A DNA stretch of 64,000 bases from Heterobilharzia americana (taxonomy: Eukaryota; Platyhelminthes; Trematoda; Strigeidida; Schistosomatidae). The DNA lies in assembly GCA_944470555.2 (NCBI GenBank), contig OX104130.1:58251491-58315490 (forward strand). Reading direction: 5' to 3'. The position numbers were made by a program, and so were the translations under genes. Positions 25,644 to 37,015 of the stretch are shown here, one piece after another; position 1 is the stretch's first letter; each line of letters starts with the position of its first letter. The notes beneath the pieces were generated by a model. That model ran no database searches, had not been told where the DNA came from, and saw only the letters and a program-made list of their open reading frames with translations.

Positions 25644-25895
25644 GTTATTCTAACAAATCAGATAACAACTAGATTCGATGCAAGATATATGAATTCAGCA
25701 CAGCCTGATTGTGTTCCTGGTCATGAACAAATAAAATATGATCAAAATTCATGCTTAGTTCCTGCACTTGGTGATAGCTGGGGACATATCTGTTCCGTTC
25801 GTATTTTTTTAACACGCTTATCCGCGGGCTGTCGGCAAGTTCGACTGATTAAGCATCCTGGAAGGCCATGTGGTGTGGGATATTATCAGATAACA
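25644..25895 (+). CDS. RAD51C: RAD51C exon, L2/ATPase C-terminal part with an insertion
   Basis: The acceptor TTTTGCAG precedes 25644; the exon has 84 codons, phase 0 at both ends, and a GTATGT donor. The frame opens with VILTNQITTRFDAR (human AVILTNQMTTKIDRN) and resumes with LVPALGDSWGHICSVRIF (human LVPALGESWGHAATIRLI). Between them lie about 20 residues not found in the human protein, rich in polar residues. The end reads GYYQIT, equivalent to VLFQIK. Confidence 0.95.
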
Positions 25896-26000
25896 GTATG
25901 TCAACTTAGTCTCATTGTTTAGATTGGTTTCTTCCTATTTTTAGTCAAACCTGTATGCCATTAACTTTACAAAACTTCAAATAAACATTACAACTTAGAT

Positions 26001-26040
26001 GTCAGCTTTGTGCTTGTTAGCACTCGTCAGCAAGGGATAT
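26001..26040 (-). ncRNA. hammerhead-like core, family B (mutated)
   Basis: - strand TTGCTGACGAGTGCTAACAA then GCACAAAG: the GAAA box has lost its G, so no activity is expected. Confidence 0.5.
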
Positions 26041-26446
26041 CCGCAACCTCGACAGAACTGGTGTCCCTCCAGAGGTTCGAACCCTCATCACCCAGTGTTG
26101 TAGTCAGCGACTTTGTCACTGACCTATTCAGGTTGCAATTGACCTCATGTAGGACTGGGTTACATGTACTGATTGGTAATGGGAGTGCAATCAATTTCAT
26201 GTTATCTAGTCCTGAGTACAAATCGAATCCTATTGGTCATATTTGCAATGTGGCCACCAAGCTAGGCGGCTCAGCATCACGGTGCACATTAGTAGATGTC
26301 GGTGACCAATCAATCCATTTAACCGAGTCCTACAGAAGGTCAGTCATGACCCGAATAACTCACTGTTAATGCCGTTGACTACAACTCTGGGTGACGCGGG
26401 TTCAAATCTCAGGCGTGATATCAGTCCCGTCGACGTTGCAGATACA

Positions 26447-26491
26447 CCTTGCTGACGAGTGCCAACAAGCACGAGACCTAGGTCCAGAGCT
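26447..26491 (+). ncRNA. hammerhead-like core, family B (mutated)
   Basis: + strand CTTGCTGACGAGTGCCAACA then AGCACGAGACCTAGGTCCAG. Stem II GUGC/GCAC and the short stem III CC-UA-GG are clear, but GAAA is GAGA. Confidence 0.55.
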
Positions 26492-27044
26492 TCCCGCCGA
26501 GTGCCTCCAGCTAACTGAAATCTACTAATGTGCACCACGATGCACTACCATGATGCTGAGCCTCATAGCTTGGTGGCCACATTTCAAATATGATCGATAA
26601 GATTCGGTGTGAGCTCAGGACAAGAAAACATGAAATTGGTTGCTCTCCTGTGACCAATCAATGGGTATTATAATGTAGGACGCGAAAATAAATAAAAATG
26701 CGTTATTAGTTGTTATGGGCCATTTTACTCACCACATGAAACGATGCAACAATACTTCCTGCTAAACTCATTTTTCTGTACGGCAGATCTTCAATCTAAT
26801 TTTTTAAAATAGTATACATGTCCGTGTCTAGTAACAGTATCCATCAATCCTAAGACTGTGGACTATTCTACGTGTTGTACTTACTTAAACAGCCTAAGTC
26901 ATTTTTTGACGATATTGTAGAATTTTATTTCGATCATCGCCAAGCATTAAGGTACATCAGCTGACCCACTGGTGATTAATCTGTAGGTAATCCATTCTTA
27001 CAACAGGTAATTCTTATATTTATGTTGTTGACTAGGACTGATAT

Positions 27045-27160
27045 CCAGGATGTGTGTTTCATCTTATCTGGGACTCGTCACCCGGATGTACCTGCGCCCC
27101 ATTGGGACTTGAACGCGGTGCCCATCACTTCAGACTCCAAAGCTTTATCCACTAGGTAGT
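27045..27160 (-). repeat. SM-alpha-like SINE fragment (family A, degenerate)
   Basis: TGGGACTCGTCACCCGGATG and TACCTGCGCCCC match the - strand family-A core; the CUGA box is damaged. Confidence 0.6.
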
Positions 27161-27164
27161 GTGG

Positions 27165-27330
27165 ATAGCTTAGTCGTTAATTCTATGACTTCAGCACAGT
27201 GATGCAGATTCAAATCACTAAGGAAAGACAATTTTCCTCATGGTTGCAGATAAGCTGTGCTGGTGTGCGCCAACAGGTACGAAACCCAAATCCAAGGCTT
27301 TCTAACCCCCAAAACCTAACACGAAAGTTA
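27165..27330 (+). repeat. family-B SINE copy (degenerate)
   Basis: TGGATAGCTTAGTCGTTAAT, B-box-like CAGATTCAAATCAC and a broken core ending GGTACGAAACCC. Confidence 0.55.
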
Positions 27331-28644
27331 TCTGTTTATTGACTACAGCTAAGCCTGGACTCCATTTAATTCGAGGATATCAAATTTTCAATTTTTCTCT
27401 GACATGGTTATTATGAATTTCGAAGTTGAACACTTAAGAATCTTTAAGATATAGGTTGCTGATAGTTAATAACAAAACTGTTGATTAGTTTAAATTTTAC
27501 TAGCAATTTTTACTCTTTTTACAACCACCTATATTACATGGTTGTTGAATAGAGAATTTGAAAGCAAATATTTGGAGGCAGTTGACACAAATCTTATGTT
27601 TTTAGTTGTCATTGGAAAGGTTTAACAGGAATACTTAAATAGCTCACTTAACCCTTTGAGATTATGCGAACTTATCAGTTACTCCATGGTAACCGATATC
27701 ATCCTGTTGTAACCCTCAATAATGACTAATATTTAATCATAAAGTGATAAGATGTAGAGTTGGTAATCAAGGTGATGTAACAACTGAAAACAACTGGAGG
27801 ATACAGCATACTTCTTGATCATTTAGTGTGTTTATTAAAATAAGCAGAAGTGCATCATTTTAACTATCCATCCAGCTCCACTCTCTATAGATCTGTTGAT
27901 ATTATTCTATCTGTATGAACACAAAATTGGAAACAAAATCATCAAAGAATGGAAAGATGGCATACAACAACTATACTTCCTACTGAGTTCTCTAGTAACA
28001 CCCAAAGTCGTGTTCAATGGCCTATTTTAAGAGAGGTCTAAGTCAAAGCTTCATTTGAACATTTATACTAGATGCATAAAACAACCATGGCTATCATGTG
28101 TATCGATCAATAGTATAAAAGGCGAATAGCCATGTGATCTCCAGTTTCTGATCTAATATTTCATGTAAGTGGTGTTTATTCATCAAAGTAGTCATGTATG
28201 TAATAGTTTAGTCGAATTATCGTCAGTTTTATGCTGATCCATGGACCCTTAATTAAAAATGAAAGAATTCACTCTATGCGCATTTCATTATTCTTGACCA
28301 CTCACCTTAATATGAAAAGGTGTTGTTTTATTCTTATGGATTTAATGACTCTACAAAAAAAGGTTCCACTTTCCTTACATCAATGTGAGTAAGGAATATA
28401 AGTATGACTACATGTCGTATAGGTTAGATCTTTGCAAAACTTTTTATGGAATCAACTTTACAGACTAGTTGATAGATGGTGAACAAAGTTATACCATAAA
28501 TTAAGTGTTACCCTTCTTTCTGTCATATATGGTATTATCAAGAAGAAACATTATACATAAACGCGACTAATGGAACGAAAAATGACAATACTAGACCAAT
28601 CATTTCTTAATATCCTCAGAATAAAAATTTAAATTTATTTTCAG

Positions 28645-28692
28645 ACTGGTGGTATTCGTGATCTTGTGCAAGACATCAAACAAACAACTTAA
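28645..28692 (+). CDS. RAD51C: RAD51C last exon and stop
   Basis: The acceptor TTTATTTTCAG precedes 28645; the frame gives TGGIRDLVQDIKQTT then TAA. This matches human PQGFRDT but ends soon after, lacking the roughly 25-residue tail with the basic KRSR nuclear-localisation stretch of the human protein. The seven exons sum to 918 nt, an exact multiple of three. Confidence 0.88.
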   Translation, partial: TGGIRDLVQDIKQTT

Positions 28693-28940
28693 CAACGAAG
28701 TGATGGTTAACGAAAAACCAAACTGGGAAACACTTCCAAAGAACTTTGGTCAAAATGAAGTGTTGATAATGTTAGAGACCATCTTCTTAAAACAATTTTT
28801 TTCCTTAACTTTTACTATGTACACACGACTTGGAAAACAAAAACAGTTTTAAGATAAACAACTTTATTTTTGATTTCAGTCAGCTTATTGGTTGTTGGTA
28901 AGGTGAACAAATAAATAAAGGGTAAGCAAGATGAGACAGT
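28693..28940 (+). promoter_or_regulatory. RAD51C 3' UTR with AATAAA signals
   Basis: Two overlapping AATAAA hexamers lie at 28910-28915 and 28914-28919, about 220 bases after the stop. They are the first consensus polyadenylation signals downstream. The cleavage site itself cannot be seen; the end given is an estimate. Confidence 0.55.
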
Positions 28941-29191
28941 AAACCTGAGCAGTAACACAGGTGGAAAAAAATGGAAGAGGAAATATGCAGAGAAAAATTC
29001 GACAAAAATCTCAGTGGAATTATCAATAGTACTTTCTCAATTTGAATTACCTACCAATCTCATTGTCCAACTAGTGATTTCGTTGTAAATATTTCTATCA
29101 AATACGATATACCATCAATAAACATTGTTCAGTAGCAAACAGAGTCGGAAAGCAAAGAGATTTTACATTTTTGTTTTAGTTAACTAACACC

Positions 29192-29197
29192 TTTATT
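29192..29197 (-). promoter_or_regulatory. candidate poly(A) signal for the ADAM gene, tail B
   Basis: AATAAA on the - strand about 870 bases after the tail-B stop. Another - strand AATAAA lies at 28863-28868. Either would place the transcript end within a few hundred bases of the RAD51C 3' end. Confidence 0.3.
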
Positions 29198-30063
29198 ATC
29201 TTAAAGGCAATTCGTAAAGTATAACAAAGTAAGAAGTGGATAAGTACAAGATAAGCGAGCGCTTGCAATATTAGGGATGAACTAACAAATAATGTGATCA
29301 GCAACGTTTTTTTTTCCTCCTCATCATCATAACGTTTTTTTAAAGAAAGAAATCAGAAGCAGTATGAAGAAAATATGGTTATTTTAAAGATTTTTTATGG
29401 AGGGCAATTATAATAAAATAGCAAATTGTATTGTATTAAGATATATGGAAATCGCTAGGATAAAGATAACAATTAATATTTATCCAGAACAAAACAAGAA
29501 TTATACATAAGAAAAAAGGAGAAAGAATAAATGGACAATGGAATATTCATTATTCACAATATACGAAAGATTCCTTCGAGAAGATACAGAATTATTTCGA
29601 GAGAAGAAAAAAAAGCAAAGCAATTTTTAATAAGATGCATTCACTTTTGTCATTATCACATCCTGAGCGTATAAAATAACCCGAAAAGGGAATAAGATGA
29701 AATTCGTTGAGATTAGGAATTCAATTTATAATTATCTAATTGATTATTTGATTGACTTTGTAAAGTATAACATTTATACAAAAGAATATAGCCGATAGAA
29801 AAAAAAACAACTTAAAATAGTAAAATATGACTAGAATATCACATCAACAAAACACATGCACACTGTTAATCATACATAATGCATAACAGAAGGAAGGGAA
29901 TAATTGTTTTGAATTGAACAGTATTCACAATTAAACTGTAATAATTAAGCATATTTTAACATAATGGTACTTTTCTATGGAATGAAGTGGAGCAACAAAC
30001 GAATGTAAAAGCAGCTTTTGGAAATACTGAAAGGGAAAAAAACAATCATAAACACATCAGAGT

Positions 30064-30554
30064 TCAAATACTTTTTTTTGACAGTTTTAATCTGGCTGTT
30101 TGCAGATCTGAAAGTGTTTCATTATATGTAGTTGTTTGTAATAGAGGTTCAGAAATATCCTTAGATGAAAGTGGTGGGCGTACAGGTAGTGTTGTAGTTG
30201 TTTGCAATGCATACACAGGATTATTAAGTAATTTTTGTTGAGGTTTTTGTTTAATGGTAATTTCTGGTTGTGAATCATTTGTTAAGCTTGTACACTTTGA
30301 TTTTGTAACCAGTCTATCTTTTGATTTACGTTTAATTGTATCGATAACAACTGGATCATTTAAAGAACACATTGGTCCATCATAAGTCATTGTTTCAAGA
30401 CGTGGTTCCGAAATGAATGTACTCGGTTTTACTGTTGCTCCATTCGGTTGACTGTGTTGTGATTCAATGGTTTTATGTACAGTTTGACCAACATATTTTG
30501 GATAAGTCATCTGAGTAGCTCTTTTATCTTGCACGTTGACTTCGTTCTGATCTG
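30064..30554 (-). CDS. ADAM family protein, cytoplasmic tail B (alternative terminal exon)
   Basis: The acceptor TTCTTTTATTTTGAAG precedes 30554. Two bases complete an Ala codon with the transmembrane exon's G, giving IRS-ADQNEVNVQDKR and 162 residues to the stop at 30064. The tail is hydrophilic, has an SH3-type proline stretch (LPVRPPLSSK), an NPVY motif of the PTB-binding type, and two similar ISEPxLxTxTY segments. It cannot follow tail A in frame through a good donor, so an alternative last exon is the simplest reading. Expression needs RNA evidence. Confidence 0.65.
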
Positions 30555-30755
30555 CTTCAAAATAAAAGAACAAAACGTTGGAAAAAATCACTGTGAAAAA
30601 GCGGTAGGTAATTAATAAACAAATTTTCTTCAATGCAAAGTATTACTGTCATCACTTTTCTTATTGGATGCTGAAGATAAATTCATATAATGACAACGAA
30701 TAAGGTAGATAAATCGACGTAGTACCTGAGCACAGAGATCTATCCGTCTCTCTCT

Positions 30756-30757
<2 letters not shown>

Positions 30758-30810
<53 letters not shown>
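30758..30810. repeat. (TA)n microsatellite
   Basis: About 26 TA units in the intron before tail B. Confidence 0.97.
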
Positions 30811-30811
<1 letters not shown>

Positions 30812-31654
30812 CGTTTCATAGCAAATATGATTAAAATTGTTAAGGGTGATTAATCGAGAGAACACTATTTTATATTATGGCAAAAATCACTTTTTTGTAT
30901 GAAAAATGGACAAACTTCCATCCTCCTGTGTACCACTCAACTTTCTTTCTAAATATTTTCAGCTGTATATACCACAATACGCAAAAACTTTTATATTTTG
31001 ATCTAGGCCACTTTTCAATTTGTAAGAAATATTTCCTAATCGATAAAGTTCTCTTTTTAATTATTTATATCTTTTTATATTTTAAATTATACGTAACCCT
31101 TAATATCAAACAAACGCCGGTGGGTGATTTGTTAAGTTTGCTTCACTCTTAGAAACATGGTGAAACATATCTGGTTGCATAACGTTACAGTGAGCAATTT
31201 TTATTTTAAATTTATTGGATTTGATTGGTTCACATTTAGGAGTCGTTCAGCGCTTCATTCTTTTTGTTCACTACTCTTTTCGTAACTTTGCTCACTTGCG
31301 GTAAACCCATTATATATCATTAATGAGTTTTTTTGCAGCATTTTCACGTACGAGACAGTCACTATGACGATGGGATTAATCCTAAATCAGTGCGGAAAAA
31401 GTACAAAGAAATGGAGAATACTTGTCCCGTCATAGCGTAGCATGTTCCTGAGTATATTTGATGTAATACCATTTCAGTAAACTCGGTTACTTCAACAAGC
31501 CCTCATTTCTTGAGCTATTGGTTCAATCTTGAAGTCGATTATAGGTGTGCGCCAAACACACAAACAGCTGTCCAATCTATTTCTAGATTTTGATATTTGT
31601 CAAAATTACACTGAATTGTAGTAAAATCGTTATTTCACCTACAATCAGCTAACA

Positions 31655-31795
31655 TCCATCAAAGCGAACCACAATGGTGAGCTTCTTAGCTTGGTAGTCA
31701 CATTGAAAAATGATCGAGAGAAGTCAGTCAGCCCTTAGGATTAAACAACAGGAAATTGGTTGTTCTCTAGTGATCAATAAACAAGTCATTTTTGA
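31655..31795 (+). repeat. family-B SINE tail fragment
   Basis: TGATCGAGAGAAGTCAGTCA and AGGAAATTGGTTGTTCTC match the 3' part of family-B units at 26550-26660. Confidence 0.55.
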
Positions 31796-31824
31796 GATGA
31801 ATGGCGATTTTTAATTTAGAGGTA

Positions 31825-32150
31825 GTATTCATCAAGGACTGACATCAGTTGGGGAATCATTTAAAATCTGGGTGCGTACTGTCGAGGAATCCCATACTAG
31901 GACGAAACAGCTGTCCAGTACTCTCAGATTTTCAATGGTCCCCCAATTGATGTCAGTCCGTGATGAATGCTACCTCTAAATTAAAAATCTCCATTCAGCT
32001 CAAAAATACATTACTGTATAGTGCTTGCTCATTAGTGACATGCTTCCAGATGGATATCATGTAGCCGTGACTTGTGGGGTCAACCAGTTGGAAGTGAAGC
32101 GGATGCCAACTGAAGACCTTTGATGATAGTCGCGCTATATTGTGAATAAA
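31825..32150. repeat. family-C SINE with hairpin core
   Basis: 31830-31975 is an imperfect palindrome whose ends (TATTCATCAAGGACTGACAT and its complement at 31950-31970) flank a hammerhead-like core with CT changed to TC. The following 31990-32150 matches 48620-48765, extending the unit. Confidence 0.7.
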
Positions 32151-32789
32151 CCATTTATTGTATTTCAAAATTCTGTACAGCCGATACTGCTACATCATAA
32201 TAATACACATTTTACAAAATTAACAATTCTCTTGGCCATTCACAACAATGATCATCGATTACAGTTAATAATATGATTGTTAATCTGTAAAAAAAATCAT
32301 GAAGATCAAAAAGTGAAGACAAACTAATTTCATTACAGAAACTATTGCGGTAATGAAAAAAATTGGGATCGACTCATTTGCGTGAAAAATAACTGAAATT
32401 CTCAGTAATTATAATGGATTTGAGGCCTAGACAAAAGGTTGGTCACTTAGTAGATCAGTAGACTAATCTTTTGAAAAATTTCGCTTTCGATTCTGCCACA
32501 ATCTCTACTTTCTGCAAGTTTCTCTTATCATCCTTTTTAAATTCGATTTCAGTTCTGCAAACACTTTTTCAAAGTGAGAACCGTTCATCGATTTTAGACA
32601 AAAGTTTATATCATTGATACATGCAAAAGTAAGTACAATATCTGGATAATTACATCAACAATAACATTCTGTCTGTTGTTACACTAGTTTAACTAGTGTA
32701 CACATCTGTTATTTGCATACTCATAGCAAATTGGTTCTCATGAGCAATGTACACTTGTTGGAGAACCCCTAACAAACTACGAAACACTG

Positions 32790-33320
32790 GAAATTTCTTT
32801 GGCTCTAATATGATGATCTTTACCCAAGAAAGTATGTTATTCTGATCAAGATAGCCTACCTCAGAATAACGCAGACTTGCTAGGTCTTATTGATAGTTTC
32901 TGTATGAAGTAACAAACACCAGCGGAGTTTGCAGAAGATATTTACTATCGCCATTCCTATTTTACTTTGTTATAGACGTGGCAATGGATATAGCTTTAGG
33001 TACCTTCAACTTATAAATTAGCTTACTATCACGACGGAACCTTGCTGGTTTGTAGTACGCAAACGACAAAGTTTTGTCAGACAAGAATGCTGGCAAAATG
33101 CACAGTGTTCTCACCACTTTGAGTAGAAATATAAGTACATTTTAGCACGGACTTTGCACTAATCAAATAGTGTCTCAGGATCCGTCTGCAGCTACTCCTA
33201 GTTCAAGAATATGGAATGTGTTAATTCTTTCATTTACTTGAGAAATTACATCAGCTTGAATGGGTTGGTTGCTGAAGAAGTCTCATCGTGGATACAGAAG
33301 GGCTGTTTGATGTTTTCAAA
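32790..33320 (+). mobile_element. non-LTR reverse transcriptase fragment (decayed)
   Basis: + strand frames give LLSPFLFYFVIDVAMDIAL (RT block before the catalytic box), then NLAGL-stop-YANDKVLSD (catalytic YADD mutated to YAND), and NSFIYLRNYISLNGLVAEEV (thumb region). Stops break the frame. Confidence 0.7.
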
Positions 33321-33953
33321 TTTACATAATTTTCAATGTTGTTAAGATATTCACCTAGAACATGTTATATTTGGATTTATGTAACAAATTCCTTGGCGAG
33401 AACAAACTCGAAGGTTTTGTGACTCTTCAGTCTTGAAATATGCAATATAAGACTTTGTTTAAAACATTCAGCTATTACTTAGTGGTTACAGTAAACTATA
33501 TTGCTAAGTAAAATCTACCATTATTGCAAATTACAAGCATCCATTATATCTAGACAATACAGTAATCTGATTCATACACACTCGATGCTATAGCAACTGA
33601 ATACGAAACAGCTGCTTCAATTTATCGATGACAGTTGAGTGAAAATCAAACAACTAAGTGAATATTCTATATCTCCCTTTGTATTACTGTGAGTTTAGTG
33701 GATTGATAGTTAGTTGATTAGTCGTATTGCTTGACATTTCTGATTGCAAACTAACGCTTAAAAGATAGACGTTCGGCCTTTTAATCTCTACATCAATTGG
33801 ATCTAGACTGAGGTAAAGTACGTAAACTAATGAGGGACAGTAAATGACGAAACGATATCACCTTGAAGTAAACAAAACTATTCCAAGGTGTACAGTATCT
33901 TCAAACAAAATAATACTGTTGATTATATGTAATGTACATACTAGATTTAGAGA

Positions 33954-34309
33954 TTACGGTTGAGATCGTTGTTTGTAGTTCTCCATAGTGACACTTCTTT
34001 GGTGTTGTCTTTGCTGTTCTTGCTGTTTCTGAACCAGTGAAAATGGTGTTGTTTGGTATCCCAAGTTTATGTGAACCTGTTTTGGCTGTGACAAAATTGG
34101 ATGATATTTTGTCTGTTGTTGATGTTTCAAAGCTGACGGATTTTGATTGAATACCGTTGGATAATTTACCGTTGGATTTATAGTTGTGACAGCCATTGAC
34201 TTGACCTTTGATGATGTCTCCATCCGATGTGTCTTGTACATCCGTTGTGTATGCGAGTAAGGGGTAGGGATTCTTGAATCTACTGGTTTGCTTGGATTTA
34301 TTACGACGT
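33954..34309 (-). CDS. ADAM family protein, cytoplasmic tail A (terminal exon)
   Basis: The acceptor ATCCTCCTTTCTAG precedes 34309. The first two bases plus the G left by the transmembrane exon make Asp, so the tail runs IRS-DVVINPSKPVDS and so on for about 117 residues to a stop at 33954-33956. It is rich in Gln, Pro, Ser and Thr, with an NPTVNYPTVF stretch and a QQEQQRQHQR run near the end. I find no phase-1 donor of good quality inside it, so it is probably a last exon. A second open frame overlaps it in the other phase, but only this frame matches the upstream exon. Confidence 0.7.
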
Positions 34310-34458
34310 CTAGAAAGGAGGATTTCAAGTAGAAACATATATAATAAGCGACAATAAGTCATACATCACTACGGATAACATTTACAAAGTCTCAATTAAT
34401 TCAATAAAACTTCATGCAACTCAAACTCAAAATAATTGATAAAAAGGTTACTAACCAC

Positions 34459-34536
34459 CTGTACTGCTTAAAATCAAGTTCATATTCATAAAGATATTTG
34501 CAGTGACGAAAAGAATCACTGTGGAAAATATTGTAA
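34459..34536 (-). other. candidate alternative hydrophobic exon of the ADAM gene
   Basis: 78 nt between acceptor TTTTCCTATTAG and a weak donor GTGGTT; phases 1/1 match the neighbouring exons. It encodes VTIFSTVILFVTANIFMNMN followed by LILSST, a strongly hydrophobic span. It could add to or replace the transmembrane exon, or be chance AT-rich sequence. Confidence 0.25.
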
Positions 34537-34667
34537 CTAATAGGAAAATGATGTGATCATTAATTATCAGGGTTATAAATAAGTAACATTCTCAATGATT
34601 TCATCGATGTATGATATTTGGAATAGTTCAATATATAAATGTCTTAAAGCGTAAATTTCTCACGTTT

Positions 34668-35170
34668 GGCGGATGAGGTTGTGAACCTTTATCAACTGAG
34701 GCAGCTTGGACATACATCACATATGTTGAACCACCACCTACCTCAACGTGTCTGTCATACCAAGGGAAGTTGGATTAGGTTGGAAGAGGGTTCAGGGTTG
34801 CCAGACCAACACGTGGTACCAGTTGATGAAGTCCCACATTCTTATCCTGAGCCGTGTGTGGAGATGTAGACTACGTGGATGGGGTCCTCGAGACGATAGA
34901 GATGAGTGGTTGGGAACTCTTATTAGTGAAATGGCTGAAAACACTTCACAATGACGTAAATGTATTCACTCTTTGACATCTCCCGAAGCTTCAATAGTCA
35001 CACAAACCTATCTTCAAATTTTTTATTGCTTCACACAACGTTTTCTACTTTGATATCACTCTTATTCTATCTACGTGTTCATAGTGTACTACTGTGAAAT
35101 GTGGCAACTTGAACCGATGCACTTGTGTGTGAGGTTCTATGACGATTCTGTCTATCTATCTATCTGTCTT
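34668..35170 (+). mobile_element. non-LTR retrotransposon 3' end, + copy
   Basis: Frames encode DEVVNLYQLRQLGHTSHML and GCQTNTWYQLMKSHI, RCRLRGWGPRDDRDEW, the C-terminal WLGH-type region of a schistosome non-LTR element. About 500 bp are nearly identical, in reverse, to 40470-40945. Confidence 0.8.
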
Positions 35171-36319
35171 AAAGCCACAAATGAAAATATTTATAGTCAG
35201 TAAGTGTAGTGTTTATCAACGTTCTTTTTAAAAGGGCCATCTACGGCTTTTTCCCTCCATTTTATTCTCCTAAACATTTTCGACATCTACAATCAACCCA
35301 TGATGATTCCAACCGCCTTCAATCTTTATATTCGATATTCTTCAACAAGTTTCATGTAGACAGTTAGGGAGTCGAAAATTTATTCACAACTACTCCGCTG
35401 ACTGTTTTACTTACACTTTTTTCACTAACTAACAGAAATAGTTTATGATACCAACCGGTTGTAAAGCGTAGCAAAAATAAACTTTAGCCAGGGAATTGGA
35501 GTATTTCATCTGATGGCTATATACAACATTTGTTGCCCAAATAAAAAAAATTCTCAGTTGATAAAAAGATGCATGACAAGCGGAACAAACAGCTTTCCAC
35601 ATACACACACGCATACTCTGCTCGAAGTGCAAATCTCTTAAATGATATGGATAGCAAAAGAGAGAGTTCTTAACAAACCAAAAATTCACAAACATTTAAT
35701 ATCATTTCATTGTCCATTATTTTTATATGAAAAGGAAACAATTAAGTGATGAAGACATGCAAATCAAATGAAAGAAAAATTTCGGTTACGTTTTAATAAT
35801 TCAGTTTATACACATTAATCATCTTGATTCGATAAATATTTTCAAGTGTATTCAATAAATCATTCATTTATTTATTTAATCGAATCTATAATGAACTAAA
35901 ATGCAGAATTTATTATTGGTAAAACAAAAGATCAGCTAACTAGCATATAGTATGCATATCATTACTTCTGGCTATTATTGGTGACGTCGTGTTTATGCTG
36001 GTCACTGTTCGACTAGACTTTGAAAGTAATTCTGTAAACGATGCTAGGAAACTAAAATGATATTTTGATGTATATAAAATGAATAGGAGAAAAAGCTTAA
36101 TTAACAAGTGATAGTAAGATATTTCTAGTTGGGCCAAAGTAAATTGTAAATATTTATTAGTGTGGAGAAAAAGCTATTATCAATATACGCATAGATATAG
36201 TACTACTACTAATAATAATAATACAAAGGCACATAAAGCCTTCACGTACTGTCTGACTTAAATACTACACACACATACTGTTTGTATTCAGCGTTTAGAG
36301 CATATTAACGAGAAGCTTT

Positions 36320-36470
36320 CGATCTAAGCTTAGCGTTTGTTAACACATATTAGCGAGGCATATCCGCAACTATGATCATTCGGAAATTAGAACATAAATC
36401 ACCCGGTAATTATGTCAGAGACTTCAGTATCAAACTGATCACACCATAACTCGCTTCATATAGAAGTAGA
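36320..36470 (-). repeat. family-B SINE (degenerate)
   Basis: TTAGCGAGGCATATCCGCAA and CACCCGGTAATTATGTCAG match the - strand layout of the unit at 25990-26130. Confidence 0.5.
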
Positions 36471-36599
36471 TTACGTAAATACTTACACAAACTGGTTACT
36501 AAATCTTAACCGGTGGAACTTTCGAGTCTAAAGTGTTCATCGGTCTATCTGGAGGTTTGTGCAGGTTTATTAATTGATTTTAGGTTAGAATTTATCATG

Positions 36600-37015
36600 G
36601 AATGATGATGAATAATGAGGAACATTCGAAACTTGGGAGGACTGAACAGCTGTTCTGTCCTAGTATGGGACTCCTCAGCAGTGCGCACCCATGACCCCAT
36701 CAGGTATTAAACCCAGAAGCTTCAGTTTCTGTAGCCAGCGACTTTACCATTGAACCAATGGTCCACATTTCCTATTTCTGTCAGTTCACGATGTAGCATG
36801 ACCTATATCCAATGTCGTCGTTGAGTAACTGTCCCCAGTGGCCCAACGGTAACATGCTGGCCAGGGAACCTGAAGACCCTGGACTCGATCCCTGGCAGGG
36901 TTATGGGCGCGCACTGCTGAGGAGTCTTACACAAGGACGAAACAGTTGTTCAGTGCTCCCAGGTTTCCAATGTTCCTTCAACTGATGTCAGTCCATGACG
37001 AATTCCAACCTGGTT
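36600..37015. repeat. family-C SINE inverted dimer
   Basis: Left arm - strand and right arm + strand each have a tRNA-like head (CCCAGTGGCCCAACGGTAAC and GGACTCGATCCCTGG on the right) and a hammerhead-type core. Outer ends CAACTGATGTCAGTCCATGA are family-C ends. Confidence 0.8.
36907..36961 (+). ncRNA. hammerhead ribozyme (family C)
   Basis: GCACTGCTGAGGAGTCTTAC then ACAAGGACGAAACAGTTGTT and CAGTGC. Stem I GCACUG/CAGUGC is perfect, stem II has four pairs, GAAA is intact and the cleavage triplet is GUU. The left-arm partner (about 36630-36690, -) has GAAA changed to AGAA. Confidence 0.7.

Larger units (their letters stand above)
25990..26640. repeat. family-B SINE inverted dimer
   Basis: The - strand half (25990-26325) and + strand half (26326-26640) carry the same order: tRNA-like head (CCCGAATAACTCACTGTTAA on +), B-box GGGTTCAAATCTC, a hammerhead core, then the tail CATCTACTAATGTGCACC and CCACATTTCAAATATGATCG. 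Lies in RAD51C intron 6. Confidence 0.8.

Noticed and set aside
33901..34362. 153-codon - strand open frame overlapping tail A in another phase
   Set aside because: Only the other frame agrees with the phase-1 exit of the transmembrane exon.
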